NCBI GenBank assembly: GCA_010014835.2
Contig: JAAAKB020000008.1
Span: forward strand, 244,293-282,575
Reading direction: 5' to 3'
Length of the DNA: 38,283 nt
Source: Apostichopus leukothele
Taxonomy: Eukaryota; Echinodermata; Holothuroidea; Aspidochirotida; Stichopodidae
Of this stretch, positions 1 to 10,194 are shown piece after piece. How positions within the stretch are numbered: the stretch's first letter is position 1; each line of letters begins with the position of its first letter. Position numbers and translations under genes: made by a program. The notes below the pieces were generated by a model that was given only the letters and a program-made list of their open reading frames with translations, was not told where the DNA came from and made no database searches.

Positions 1-34
1 ACACAAATTTAGGGCTCTTAAAATGCAATCTGGA

Positions 35-71
35 TTTGGTTGCTAGGCGGGGCCGTATCCTAGCAACCAAA
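35..71. repeat. Perfect 13-bp inverted repeat (foldback)
   Basis: Arms 35-47 and 59-71 are exact reverse complements around an 11-base loop. Each arm contains CCTAGCAAC or its complement, which resembles an RFX X-box half-site. It lies just beyond the last visible exon of the minus-strand Gln/Gly-rich gene, so it is probably intronic. It could be a foldback repeat or a regulatory palindrome. Confidence 0.6.
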
Positions 72-315
72 AAGTTTAAAAAAAAATTTTTGCCCAATTT
101 CATCCTTTGAGACATATGGCAAGACACCATATCAATCTCAGGCGATTCTGAGAGGGTCGACGTGGAATCGACCCAAAAATCTGTTGATTTGGCATGGATT
201 GACCCATCAACACTTTATATATTTTCACATCTCTCATTCCATGCCATAGGTGTGAACTGTAATACAGTGACTTATTAAGAAAAGGTACAGTAAAAACATG
301 CATTATTAACTCTAC

Positions 316-1716
316 CTGTGGGAGGTTGTTGAATAGGAGGCGGTTGTAAAACGGGAGGCTCAATCAGCTCAGGGGTTTCAAGAATCTCATCATCTGCTGC
401 ATCATCTTCTTCCTCCACCTTATTTAATGTATTATGGTAGACGGTTGTTGTTTTGACCTTGTAACTGTCATCTGATGATGCTACCTGTTGGCCAGTCTGA
501 CCTGCCTGTTGGCCCGAGTTGGGCACGGCCTGACCTGCTGTTCCTGACTGACCGCTACCTTGGGAAGCCTGATGCTGATGACTCTGAACAGGTGCCTGAC
601 CTGTCTGTTGTGCAGAATTGGGAGTGGCCCGATGAACAGGCTGATGATGGCCTTGTTGGCGCACTGGTTGGCCGGCATGGTGCAATTGTTGACCACTGTT
701 ATGTACTGCCTGTCCTCCCATTTGACCAGCAGATTGGTCAACCTGTTGACCTGCCTGGCCAACTGGTTGGCCAACTGGTTGCCCAGCTTGGACAACCTGT
801 TGACCTGTTTGGCCGACCGGTTGACCGGCTTGGTTGCCCTGCTGGCCTACCTGACCAGCCTGTTGTGCTGCTTGTCCAGTCTGTTGTCCAGTCTGGGTTC
901 TCTGATGGGATGGTTGACCCGGCTGACTTTGGGCATGAAATTGCTGCCTTTGTTGCGCATGTCTTATTTTTGCTTCACGCTGTAGTTCTTCTAAGGTTTC
1001 CTTCGGGGAGGGCTGCTTGGGTAAATTCGCTTTAAAATGAGACCCAGCTGCTGGCGCTGCTTGTCTAGCGGGCAAACTTGCTCCATTCAAATTTTGTTGA
1101 TTACCAGACACCGGTAGTCTTTGACCATTTTGATCTTGAGAGGCACCACTTCTGATCTGATCCGTCTGGAGCACTCTTTCAGAATCTGAATTGGAAACAT
1201 GTTGGGCCTCATTCACCATGTTCTCTTCCAAAACATGACGTTTAACGGGATCATTTGGTAAATTTAATTTTTCACTCTTAGTCCTTTCAGAATATACTTT
1301 TTGCTCATCATCTAGCCTTTTTTGGTCTTGAGAGGACGGTAAAGATGATGATGATTCTGCTGTCTCTTCGCTCCTTAAATTTTGGCTATTTAAAGCAGTT
1401 TGATGCGTATGAGTCGGTTGGTTTATAGAGTGAACTTCTTTTACATTCTGCTTATGGTTACTTTCATGTACTTCAAGTTTTTGAGGTGGTTCAGTAAGCT
1501 TTAATCCAGGACCTCTTGCCTCCTCGGAAAGAGGACCTGTTTGGACGCTCTGTAACTTTGCAGATTCAAGGTTAGGATTTTGTGGATTACTTTTACTTTC
1601 AACTTCCTTAGCGGAGTTTTGTATGGAAGAGTCTGCTTGTTGTTGTCCCTCGTTGCTTGGAGGTACGGTACGTCCTTTAACGACGTGTGGATCTTCCCCT
1701 GAAACACTCCTACCTG
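316..1716 (-). CDS. Large low-complexity Gln/Gly exon
   Basis: The exon has 1401 bases (467 codons) open throughout. The acceptor is NAGNAG type (AG at 1718-1717 and at 1715-1714), so isoforms with or without one residue are possible. The Gly-Gln repeat corresponds to about 480-925, where the plus strand is a degenerate array of CCTGTTGGCC-like units. Copy number in this array is likely to vary between individuals. Confidence 0.65.
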
Positions 1717-3338
1717 CTGCAGAATTAAAATTCAAAATACGAAACGTAAACAGATATATGGTATAAATCAATAAAAGACTACAAACCAAACAGAAGAACA
1801 GGACTGCTCCTCACAAACTACTGTGTACACAGTAAAAGTGATAAACTCTTCCTACTCAGAGAGGTTAGCTCAGGGTTACAACAGTGATTGGAATAATAAC
1901 TAATAGACAATACAAGAGATGAATTTTAAGTGCCCGGGGGGGGGGGGGGGGGAAGGATGTATCAAGGAGACCGGGTGCTTTGATGACTAGGCCACATTTT
2001 GAAAGGTCCAAAGTTTTGAAAGGTCCAAAGTTCTGATACTTTCTGTTCGGCAAACAAAGTCAGCTTGGCAGGTCGTCCTTCCCTCTACCTCAAATTCAGA
2101 TTGCAATGTAACTAAATAACTCCCAAATACAACTTTCTTTCTTTATCAAATACATATCTATGTTTCGGATGACAGAGCTGTGATTGAAATTTAAGTAAGT
2201 GGCAACTTTCAACAACTTACCATTACAGGTATATAATAAAGTTGAAATCTATCAATGAATCAATCAATACCATTTTGGCAGCCAATTCACCCCTTGGGTA
2301 CCTGATATAAACTTTCCATATCAAAATTTATAACTCACATTGCAAAATGAAGCAAAAAGTGGCGGTGAGATTTCTAAATGACCACTTTGATGTCATAGTT
2401 TTGGCTCTAGTTATTTTCACTTTGCATCAAACCTTTCAAGAGACCTGTATTATGACATTTAAGTCATGATTGTTACAGTTAAGGTAGTTCCTATTTAGCA
2501 TTGCTGACCTCTATTAATAAGACCAACATAAACATATGTTTACATATGGCTGCTCACTTCTATTGGGTACATGTGTTTACTTCACAACAACACGAGACAT
2601 ACAGTAGCGTTAAAGACAAACTTACGAAAGCAGAATTTAACATCTGTATTCTGTAGAAAGATAAGTTGACAATACTTCACCTAATCTTCCTAATAGGAAA
2701 GTGAAGCTTAAAGGTAGTCTGTATAGGCCCCAAATTATAGTACGCTATAATTGCTAGAAGTTTTCAAAAAGTATTATCCTTCAGGTCTTTACTCACCAAA
2801 TCGTTCTCAGACATTTTTAAGGAACACACAAGATGACTGAATGTCCCAGTGAGAAAAATTTCCTCCAAGGTTGTAATAAAAACAGTTTAAAAATTGTGAC
2901 CAAAGGTGGCCATATTTGAATATCTAGCATATTTGGGGCCAAAACAGCATACCTTTAAATGGTCATCATTATTACCCTCAAATGTACTAGAACTTCAGAT
3001 AATGGTCACCCATCATCTAACTTCAACAAACATTTTACCGCCACTCTAACATAGCTATCTACAATGAGAAGCTTAATTGCCTGTTTTTATTCACTCCTCC
3101 TGAATGTCCATGAAAAAGTAAAAGGGGGTATGCTGATACTGAAACTTCCTAGAAATCAACATCTATGAATTCTGTCAACCAGCAAACAACCCATTTTAAT
3201 TAAGTTAAAGCCTTCATATCAAGTGAAAATAACCATGATTATAGCATCTAAAGTTTTGTTCTTGGAATTCTTACCAATGACAGCTAGCACCACAAATGAT
3301 GTAACTGTCCAAGCCCCAAGTTTTGTTTTTTCTTTCAT
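316..3338 (-). CDS. Gln/Gly-repeat protein with N-terminal hydrophobic segment (partial, two exons seen)
   Basis: Two exons are visible: 3338-3275 and 1716-316. Exon 1 begins with an ATG and encodes MKEKTKLGAWTVTSFVVLAV, a basic start followed by a hydrophobic stretch typical of a signal peptide or type II signal anchor; it ends at GTAAGA in phase 1. Exon 2 starts after a TTCTGCAG acceptor, also phase 1, so the two join in frame. It encodes about 467 residues: a polar Ser/Gln/Glu/Lys-rich half, a short charged segment (EELQREAKIRH), a long Gly-Gln repeat (GQPVGQ, GQQ), then an acidic patch (VEEEDDAADDEILE) and a Pro-rich end. The donor at 315-314 (GTAGAG) sends the gene past the left edge. 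Intermediate exons may be missed. The layout recalls Golgi type II proteins such as GOLIM4, but I see no alignable homology. It is probably secretory-pathway; function unknown. Confidence 0.6.
1935..1952. repeat. Poly-G tract
   Basis: An uninterrupted run of about 18 G. Similar G or C runs recur at about 8465, 14321, 19387, 24456, 35018 and 38196. Confidence 0.9.
2708..2958. mobile_element. TTAA-flanked MITE (~251 bp, piggyBac-like target site)
   Basis: The element begins TTAAAGGTAGTCTGTATAGG and its right end, read in reverse complement, begins TTAAAGGTATGCTGTTTTGG. Both arms then continue with CCCCAAAT. The shared TTAA at each edge fits a duplicated TTAA target, as used by piggyBac-type transposases. 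The ~240 bp core has no coding capacity, so this is a non-autonomous element that would need a transposase supplied elsewhere. It sits in the intron of the Gln/Gly-repeat gene. Confidence 0.75.
3275..3338 (-). CDS. First coding exon (signal peptide or anchor) of the Gln/Gly-repeat gene
   Basis: This 64-base exon holds an ATG, 21 codons and one base of a split codon, then a GTAAGA donor. It is too short for ordinary ORF calling. The phase-1 end matches the phase-1 start of the large exon 1.6 kb downstream, completing an Ala codon at the join. No other ATG-led hydrophobic exon with a matching phase was seen in this part of the minus strand. Confidence 0.55.
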
Positions 3339-5555
3339 TCTGTCGCACTATCACCTGTTGAACCAATTTGAGAAACAGAAAATGTTCATTGTTACTGATT
3401 TGCTGAAAATTTCAGCGATAACATTCAGCTTACATTCGTAGTAAAGAAAGCGTACAGAAATTTTTACCGTAATGCTTCCCTTAACTAAAGGAATACTTTC
3501 CTTGCATTGATTATTCAGTTACAATACAGACCATATGGCGGCATATGGAGCTTTGCATCCCGTGCTATAAGCCTAGCCTAGACATGTAGCTGCGCTTAAT
3601 GAACTGATAGATACCGAAAGCTGCAATTTAGTTGCGATGTTTGACAGTCAAGCTGTGAGATCCTCACTTTTGAAATCAAATCTTAATCTTCATCAGCCTC
3701 AATGAAAATCATTAAAATTTACATGTCTACAATGAATGAAACAACAACTTTGTATGTATGTCTCTTCATGAATTATTTCACCCATTTATCAGAACCTGGG
3801 TTATACAGTAGTCTAAAACCTGTCTACAGTAAACTTTAACACACTGCTGTATGTGCAAAGTTTGCTGTAACTTTTCCTTGCTTTGCGCATTTTGTCTCGA
3901 GACCTGGGAGAAATCATGAAATACAGGGCCACATTGTTGGTCTATTCTAGCATCCAAATGTGCCAATATCCAGTCGACTCATTAAGTTACTAGAACTGTA
4001 GGTACACATTTTGTCAGATCGGTTTGTATTTTCTGCTAGACCCTGTTGCCATCGTATTCTACCCTTATTGTTCGGAACTAATTTTATGTGGATGTGTAAC
4101 ACATATTTCAACGAATCCAGTCTTAGACTACTGTAATATACTGAAGTGGATGTGGGGATGCTCAGAAGCAAAAGTCTTACTGTAAATCCAAGACTTTAAA
4201 AATGTCCAGACTTTGGAAATTGAAAAACAATACCACTGTGATTTGTCCATTTTGGTATTCCCATTTGAACACAGAAAGGCATATTGTTCATAGTAACAGC
4301 ACCTCAAACATTCTGATATAAGGCACACTGCTTCTCAACTTCAAATCTGGTACCAGTGTGGGTACTGTTCAAAATAATGTTCCCTTAAGCCACAAGGGAA
4401 GAGAAACCCCTCACATTTGTCCTCTCCCAAGATCCACAATATCTTGTCCTCTTTTCTTCTTTAAGATTAATAGGAACCCCAGGTAGGCTAGACAGTTTGG
4501 GGTGTAGGTTCGTGTTAAGAGGACTGGATTAAAAGTACAGTATTGCATGGGAGTGAGACATGATGCAAATGCTTTTAGCCTACTAACTATCCTAAAAGCA
4601 GCTGATGAATGGATGTTAATAGTATCACTGAAACTGCACAGGCAGAGAACTGACATAATTTTTTTGTGGGAGGCAGAGCAATTGCAGAATACCCCGCAAC
4701 TCACACACTTACGGCTTTCTGACCTGCAATATATTGTTTATATTACTAATAACTAGCGTTGTATATACTTCTGGTCATAATCTGTGAGTTTCAAGAGTTG
4801 CGGGATATTCTGCATTTAAGCAGGGAAGGGCTTACTTAGCCTACTTTTAAACTTAAAGTCTGGTAAAAGTTAGGCTATGCCATTCTACTTCTAGTCTTAG
4901 GAACCGATTTAACCTCACAATCCTGTACTTGGTGTAGGCTATATAGCCTTTCTTAAAATTAGAGCTAGGCTAGCCAAACTTACTATAGTCATACTATTAC
5001 TAACTTAGCCTAGTGCCCAGTTAGAGTTAAACTATGATAGGCCTGACGTAAGGCCTAGCATAGAAATTAGAGGAAACTGTGAAACATGATGAAGTAAAAC
5101 GGAGGACTTGCTAATATCGACAGTTTTATTTGCCTGAGTGAGGCCTATGAATGAAAGGGATTAGGTTAGGTCTACATATCCTAACTAGTAGTAACTGAGG
5201 CTACATAAACACTACAATTTTCTACTTGCATTTATTGTACATCAAGGTTCAGCCTGCAGCAGTGCTCAGGTTTGGTAACAATAATTTTAGCAATTACGTT
5301 GAACTTAAAACCTCAACTCAGGTTTAAGATTCCGGCTATTGATTTCATACAGACTGTGCGAGACTTTCATGTCACAAAAACCGATTTGCAGCAAGTAGAA
5401 ATATCATCTATGCCATTTCTGTAAAACACTTTGTAATTGGAGTACTTCTCTGCAACGTCATATTATAAACCAATCACACACATCTACGTTTCCAATGTTA
5501 TTCTAGGTATATACCACGCAAATAAATATTTTTGATACGGCGTCTTCTCTCAGCT
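3339..5555. other. Intergenic or 5' UTR/promoter region of the minus-strand gene; no gene seen
   Basis: AT-rich sequence with only short chance ORFs. The part nearest 3339 should hold the 5' UTR or promoter of the Gln/Gly-repeat gene, but I see no clear TATA box. From about 4790 to 5230 the sequence is dense in TAGGCCTA/TAGGCTAG-type words, a texture I associate with echinoderm genomes. Confidence 0.45.
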
Positions 5556-5628
5556 GATTCCGTGGTGTAGCGGTTATCACGTCTGCCTAACACGCAGACG
5601 GTCCCCGGTTCGATCCCGGGCGGAATCA
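5556..5628 (+). tRNA. tRNA-Val (anticodon AAC)
   Basis: A 73-base cloverleaf. The acceptor stem GATTCCG pairs perfectly with CGGAATC and is followed by discriminator A. The D-arm contains the A box TGGTGTAGCGG. The anticodon stem TCTGC/GCAGA encloses loop CTAACAC with anticodon AAC at 5589-5591. The T-arm CCCGG/CCGGG encloses TTCGATC (B box GGTTCGATCCC). There is no intron, and CCA is not encoded, as usual in eukaryotes. No T-run terminator of four or more lies directly after it; the first is TTTT near 5639. It decodes GUU, and after A34-to-inosine editing also GUC and GUA. Intact and probably functional. Confidence 0.96.
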
Positions 5629-5789
5629 AGGCTAATTCTTTTGCGGTCTTGAGTATTACTTTTTTGGTCTGCTCCATCACATTTGCATTATTTGTTTTAC
5701 TCAGTAATGTTTTCTCTTTCTTTCAGTTTATTGACAATTTTATTGTACAAGACTTTAAATAAAATATACCTAATTACAATGTTTCTGAA

Positions 5790-6500
5790 TTTTGACAGAT
5801 TACATTAAAAATTTCGTCCTAAATGTCCTAAATGTCAAAATATCAATAAAGCGTCGATATAAATTTGATACGGTCAAGATTCGAAAATTTCCAAAGTTCA
5901 AATTCATTTTACGTTCTTATTCGAACGCTTGGACAAGAAGTCTAGAATTTAAAGTGAACTTTATTATACATTTGCCAGTAACAAATTGAAATTTCGTTAT
6001 TAAAAAGTCGTAATTTTGAAAAGGTGATCGAAATTTTGAGATGCAATATTCGAAAGATCAAGAAAGTAGCCGATACTATTTGATTAAAATGAATCAATGT
6101 CGTAACTTTTGTTTTTGTTATGTGGTAAACTTTCTCGAAATACTGAAGAGGTGAGATACAATCAATATATTTGAGTGATTGGTCTAAAATTTGACACCAA
6201 AAGACGATCGAGTCCAATTGTCGAAATTTCAAAATGATTGTAGAATTTTTTAGATAAAATACTCATCGTTTCCAGCAATTATTGGAAAATATTGTTGAAA
6301 ATTTCAGACAAACCAGTCGATATTTTGAGATACAAAGTGAAAGTCCAAAAAAACTTATGAAATATGAATTGTCGAATATCTTGATTGAATCGAAATTTTG
6401 ATATGAAAAGTAGACAATGTTGAGAAATTAGTAGGAACTTTGTAAAGAAATGTGGTAATATTGAAGAAAAAATCGAATCGAAAGTGCATTATACTTTTAA
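5790..6500. repeat. Degenerate AT-rich stretch enriched in TCGAAATTTTGA-like words
   Basis: Variants of TCGAAATTTTGA or TTCGAAA recur on both strands (for example near 5850, 5880, 6025, 6048, 6222, 6318, 6373, 6390, 6475). By eye I count about thirteen TCGA tetramers in 700 bases, well above what such AT-rich DNA should hold. No fixed period is obvious. It may be the remains of an old repeat. Confidence 0.45.
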
Positions 6501-6877
6501 TCAATCACAGGCAATTATCATAATGCATAGACACCACACTACAACCCACTCCCACACACTACGCCCTCCTCCCCCACCCTCCCCATCAAAGTCTGCCGCT
6601 AATCTCGCTGGGTAATTAAATGTCACAGTGAATTTGTTCCTTAAAGTGGATTTCAATCTTTCACATAGGAACAAAATAGTTCACCAACAGAGTCTTTCTG
6701 GAAGCTAAAAGAATGTCACGAAAAAAAATTGAACCGATGATTTATACAAGATGCGATGCAGTCTGATCTCATGGCTCAATGACCATATACATGTTTTGAG
6801 AAATGACAGATATCTATATATATATAGATGGATGTGATGTATAACTCTGTTTGCGATTTCCAATGGGTAATGTAGCC

Positions 6878-6889
6878 GATCACGTGATC
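6878..6889. promoter_or_regulatory. E-box palindrome GATCACGTGATC
   Basis: A perfect 12-bp palindrome centred on CACGTG, the core bound by bHLH-zip factors. No neighbouring gene start is close, so function is uncertain. Confidence 0.3.
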
Positions 6890-8389
6890 AAATACTGACT
6901 AACGAAATTTGTAGATGCAAAAGTCCAAGCTCTGGGAAACAGTGGGAATATTGAATTAGTCGAAACTTCGAAACAGCAGCTAGTCTATATATATTATATT
7001 TTTTTATTACATATATTTCTAATGTCTCTAATAGGCTACCGTAAAACTGTTTATGGTTACTGCGTGGAAGTACGTACACATATACAGCTCTGTTGGACGG
7101 ATCATTGCAAATAATTATATTGCCCATACATAGGGGCCATACATGCATCCATTATATCGATGAATCATTTCTACGTATAGTGCTTGATGTGCACCCAGAG
7201 GAGGCTGATCCGGAGCACAGGTGGCATATACCCCACAATTTTGTGGAAAGTTTGTGGTCCCCCAGATGGAACCCTAGTAGGCTTAGGCCGCCCACTTCAT
7301 GAGCTGGCCTGCCTGCGCCAGGTTCAGTTTGGGCTTTGATTTCCGCATATAGCGTTTAGAAGAGTTGTATGCGTCCTCTCTATAATTCAATACCAATCGA
7401 AACAATGAAACACCCACGAGTCACCCCGATCGATCATAAAGGGGCCACTGGGCCACCGCTACAACGAAGACCGTGGTAGTCCCAATTAACATACAACATG
7501 TACCTCTCTGTGGAAATATCCAGATCAATATGTCAGTGTTGTAGTAAAATAGACCTCGAATTTGTTTATCGTACGCTATATCCATATACCATTCACACTG
7601 ACATACCACAAGAAATCTAACATCTTGACTCAGGCTTTGGTATTTACGTACTAGATCAAACTTAGTTAGTTTGACGCTGAAGTTTTCGCGAGGCTTTCTT
7701 TTTTCATTAAGATACCCGTACATGTTATTACGACTAGTTGATTAAACATCAGAAGTACTTGGCATTATAGACGAAACAGGTAACTATTTCAAGAAATTAT
7801 AAATTAGAAAAAAGAAAGAAATTAGATGGTATAAGTACAATTAATACGGTGTTTGTTTGTGTTGATTGAGATCTTCAAATATTGCAGAGTGTTTGGATTA
7901 CTTTTGTTTCGTTTGACAGAGGAGTTTGCCAAATATGAGGCCACTCATCTGAAATGTAATTTCGTTGGAATTATCACAATATAGAGTAGCCTATACCTTA
8001 GTTTTAGTCTCAAATGTTTGGGAATTTATGAATATTATTGAATATACGGTAGCATTCAAGTTAGTTTATACACTAATTCGAGGAACTGTAGTTATGTATA
8101 GTTTACTCGATAGGAATTATTGACAAATTTAAGTCTTTCAGAGTGAAAGGAAGCAAGACTGGATATGGCCTATGTATGCATCATACTCGAAACTGTAGGA
8201 TTCTGTAGAGGACCCCGTTGTCCCACCCCAACCACCCTTTTGCGGCGTTTCATCCAAATACTTCGATATGGGAACGAGTCGTAATTCATTCGTTCCCCAC
8301 CCCAAGCTTAACTGGAGGGCCGCATAAATCTACGGCCCGGGTCAATAAGGGGACCTGGAAAATAGGGAGGGACGCATGAAAATACGGGA

Positions 8390-8395
8390 TATAAA
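8390..8395 (+). promoter_or_regulatory. Possible TATA box of the two-exon gene
   Basis: TATAAA lies 198 bases before the ATG at 8593, in the context GGGATATAAATG. The spacing would allow a ~170-base 5' UTR. It could be fortuitous in AT-rich DNA, and an upstream exon spliced at 8554 is an alternative. Confidence 0.25.
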
Positions 8396-8592
8396 TGAAG
8401 AGTTAAAAACAGGTGGCTAGTGACATTATTGTCCCCGGTCTCCGACCTAGCTCTCGAAGCATCCGCCCCCCCCCCACCCCACCCCATAGGTGAGGTTGCC
8501 GACCGTGTATGCTACGCCCACCACTGTTCATGTAATTTATTTCTACGTCTACAGGAAATCCGAGTATAACAAATTCTGCAGTGAGTAAAACC

Positions 8593-9978
8593 ATGGGTGA
8601 GGAAATAGCCAAAGTGAAGGCTATGACAGCCAAGTATCCTAACATAAGTGACCATTACAACTACAGTGAGCAACTCATGAAAGACTCCGTAATGGCTCTA
8701 CATGGCATTATTCTTCAAGATATTAAACTTGGTAAAAAAGAACTCTTAAAAGATTCCAAATTTCTACAAGGTAGGCTTTACGAGACACTAACGTACATCC
8801 TCTCTCGTCAAGGCAAAGATGTTGAGCAAGTCATACTGGAACACGGTCATCCAAAACTGAAATATCTGCGCAGTCGCACTATCATACAGCCAAAGGTCGA
8901 CTTGATCTTAGCGAAGCGAAAGCCGGAGTTAATCTTCATAACAGCAGCAATGTTAAAAAAGGACAGTACCGGATATCAACCTGATATTAGAAGTGTTAAG
9001 ACGGATATGGCCCGTTTGGCCTATCTGGTACTGGAGAGGGCCGTCAGGTGGGGGTTTTTCATTTGGACCGGTACCCTTGATGAGTTACGTCATTGGCAAA
9101 TGTGTTATAACTATGACGAACTTTGTCAAGCAGAGGGTAAGAAAACCAGTCATATCGTCTTACGGAGGGATGCGATGACTCTCCCCAGAGTGGGGCATCC
9201 CATACCGGCGTTCTACCAAGCCGAACTGTTATTGAACCGCATCGCACCGGAGTTTTGTATTCGGTTATATCGCATCACACCAGAAATGACAATGTGGGAA
9301 GATAAAGACGATGACGTCAGCCGGTTGAAAGATTTTTATAAGATGCAGAGTCAGTTACACACCGGGTACGGTATGTGGGGCATCAACGAACAAATTCGAA
9401 ACGTGAGAGGACAGGTGATGAAAGTGCGAGACTATGTACATGTAAGTAGAGGCCTTATGTATAGTACTATATGAATACACATCGTTCCACTTCATGGAAT
9501 CATTTCATGGATTAAACGGAAACAGTATAAACCCCTATGAACTCAAGATATGCATGATTGGGCCGGGTTATGTGCTTGAATGTATGGGTCTATGCGTGTG
9601 TTTGTGTGCGTGAAGGATCGATGTATGTGTGCTAGATTCGTCTTTGCGTACATGATTCTCTATTAAACTTGTTCAACTTGTCCAGTCCCATACATTTCGG
9701 AGAATAAATCTTTTTAAATAATTGATAATGGATAATACGTTTATGTGTTTGTTGTTTTATTCTTTCACCAGGCAAGTTTATTTGAACGTGCTCGCGCCTT
9801 GCTTATGATGGCGCGTGTCATGTTCACGGATCTTGTGGTTGTCAAGACGCTCGACAGCAAAGAAATCGAAGAAACAGACTATCTGAAAGCGCACATGCTG
9901 GAACTAAAGAGCGCCATCGAAGATGGTCTCCATAGAAACAATCCCAGCAGCGAGGAAAGTAGCAGCGACGATGAATGA
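8593..9978 (+). CDS. Unrecognised 351-residue protein, two exons, acidic Ser-rich tail
   Basis: Exon 1 (8593-9441) ends in TATGTACAT before a consensus GTAAGT donor. Exon 2 (9772-9978) follows TTCTTTCACCAG. Both ends are phase 0, and the joined frame runs to TGA at 9976. I chose ATG 8593 because it is the first in frame. The frame stays open upstream to about 8536 through a possible acceptor (CTACAG, ends 8554), so an extra 5' exon is possible. The protein is charged and looks mostly helical, with Trp/Tyr-rich central segments (VRWGFFIWTGTLDELRHWQM, FYKMQSQLHTGYGMWG) and tail NNPSSEESSSDDE, which carries CK2-type sites. There is no signal peptide, membrane segment or familiar catalytic motif. 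The intron is only 330 bases, short for this window. Codon use looks like a real gene and the frame is whole. I do not recognise the family; a lineage-specific gene or one captured from a mobile or viral source are both possible. Confidence 0.75.
9772..9978 (+). CDS. Second exon of the unrecognised protein
   Basis: It encodes 68 residues beginning ASLFERARALLMMARVMFTD, probably a helix, then a Glu/Lys-rich linker and the acidic tail. The stop TGA is itself the start of a perfect TGACGTCA (9976-9983). A second TGACGTCA lies in exon 1 at 9312-9319. Confidence 0.7.
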   Translation, partial: ASLFERARALLMMARVMFTDLVVVKTLDSKEIEETDYLKAHMLELKSAIEDGLHRNNPSSEESSSDDE

Positions 9979-10094
9979 CGTCACGAATATGAAACGTGAG
10001 AATAAGACACAGAAGAAGAAACTTGCAACAATTATGCGCGTAGACTTAATTAGAAATTTAACCAATCTCCTCTGACCAAGAGGACAAGAAGGGA

Positions 10095-10194
10095 NNNNNN
10101 NNNNNNNNNNNNNNNNNNNNNNNNNNNNNNNNNNNNNNNNNNNNNNNNNNNNNNNNNNNNNNNNNNNNNNNNNNNNNNNNNNNNNNNNNNNNNN
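10095..10194. other. Assembly gap (100 N)
   Basis: Exactly 100 N, a conventional placeholder for a gap of unknown length. The 3' UTR and polyadenylation site of the two-exon gene probably fall at or inside it. Confidence 0.98.

Larger units (their letters stand above)
1717..3274 (-). other. Intron of the Gln/Gly-repeat gene
   Basis: AT-rich non-coding sequence between the two recognised exons. It contains a poly-G tract (1935-1952) and a TTAA-flanked miniature element (2708-2958). I saw no further exon, but a very short one could be missed. Confidence 0.45.
5629..8389. other. Intergenic region; no gene seen
   Basis: Low-GC sequence between the tRNA and the two-exon plus-strand gene. It contains a TCGA-rich degenerate stretch (5790-6500), a CACGTG palindrome (6878-6889) and a 6-bp-arm hairpin at 8317-8338 (GGGCCG/CGGCCC). 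The remaining ORFs are short and I could not relate any of them to a known family. Confidence 0.5.

Noticed and set aside
475-1035. 186-codon plus-strand ORF
   Set aside because: It is antisense to the Gln/Gly repeat exon; repetitive DNA without stops opens several frames at once. The minus frame has matched splice sites and a sensible acidic/Pro-rich end, the plus frame does not.
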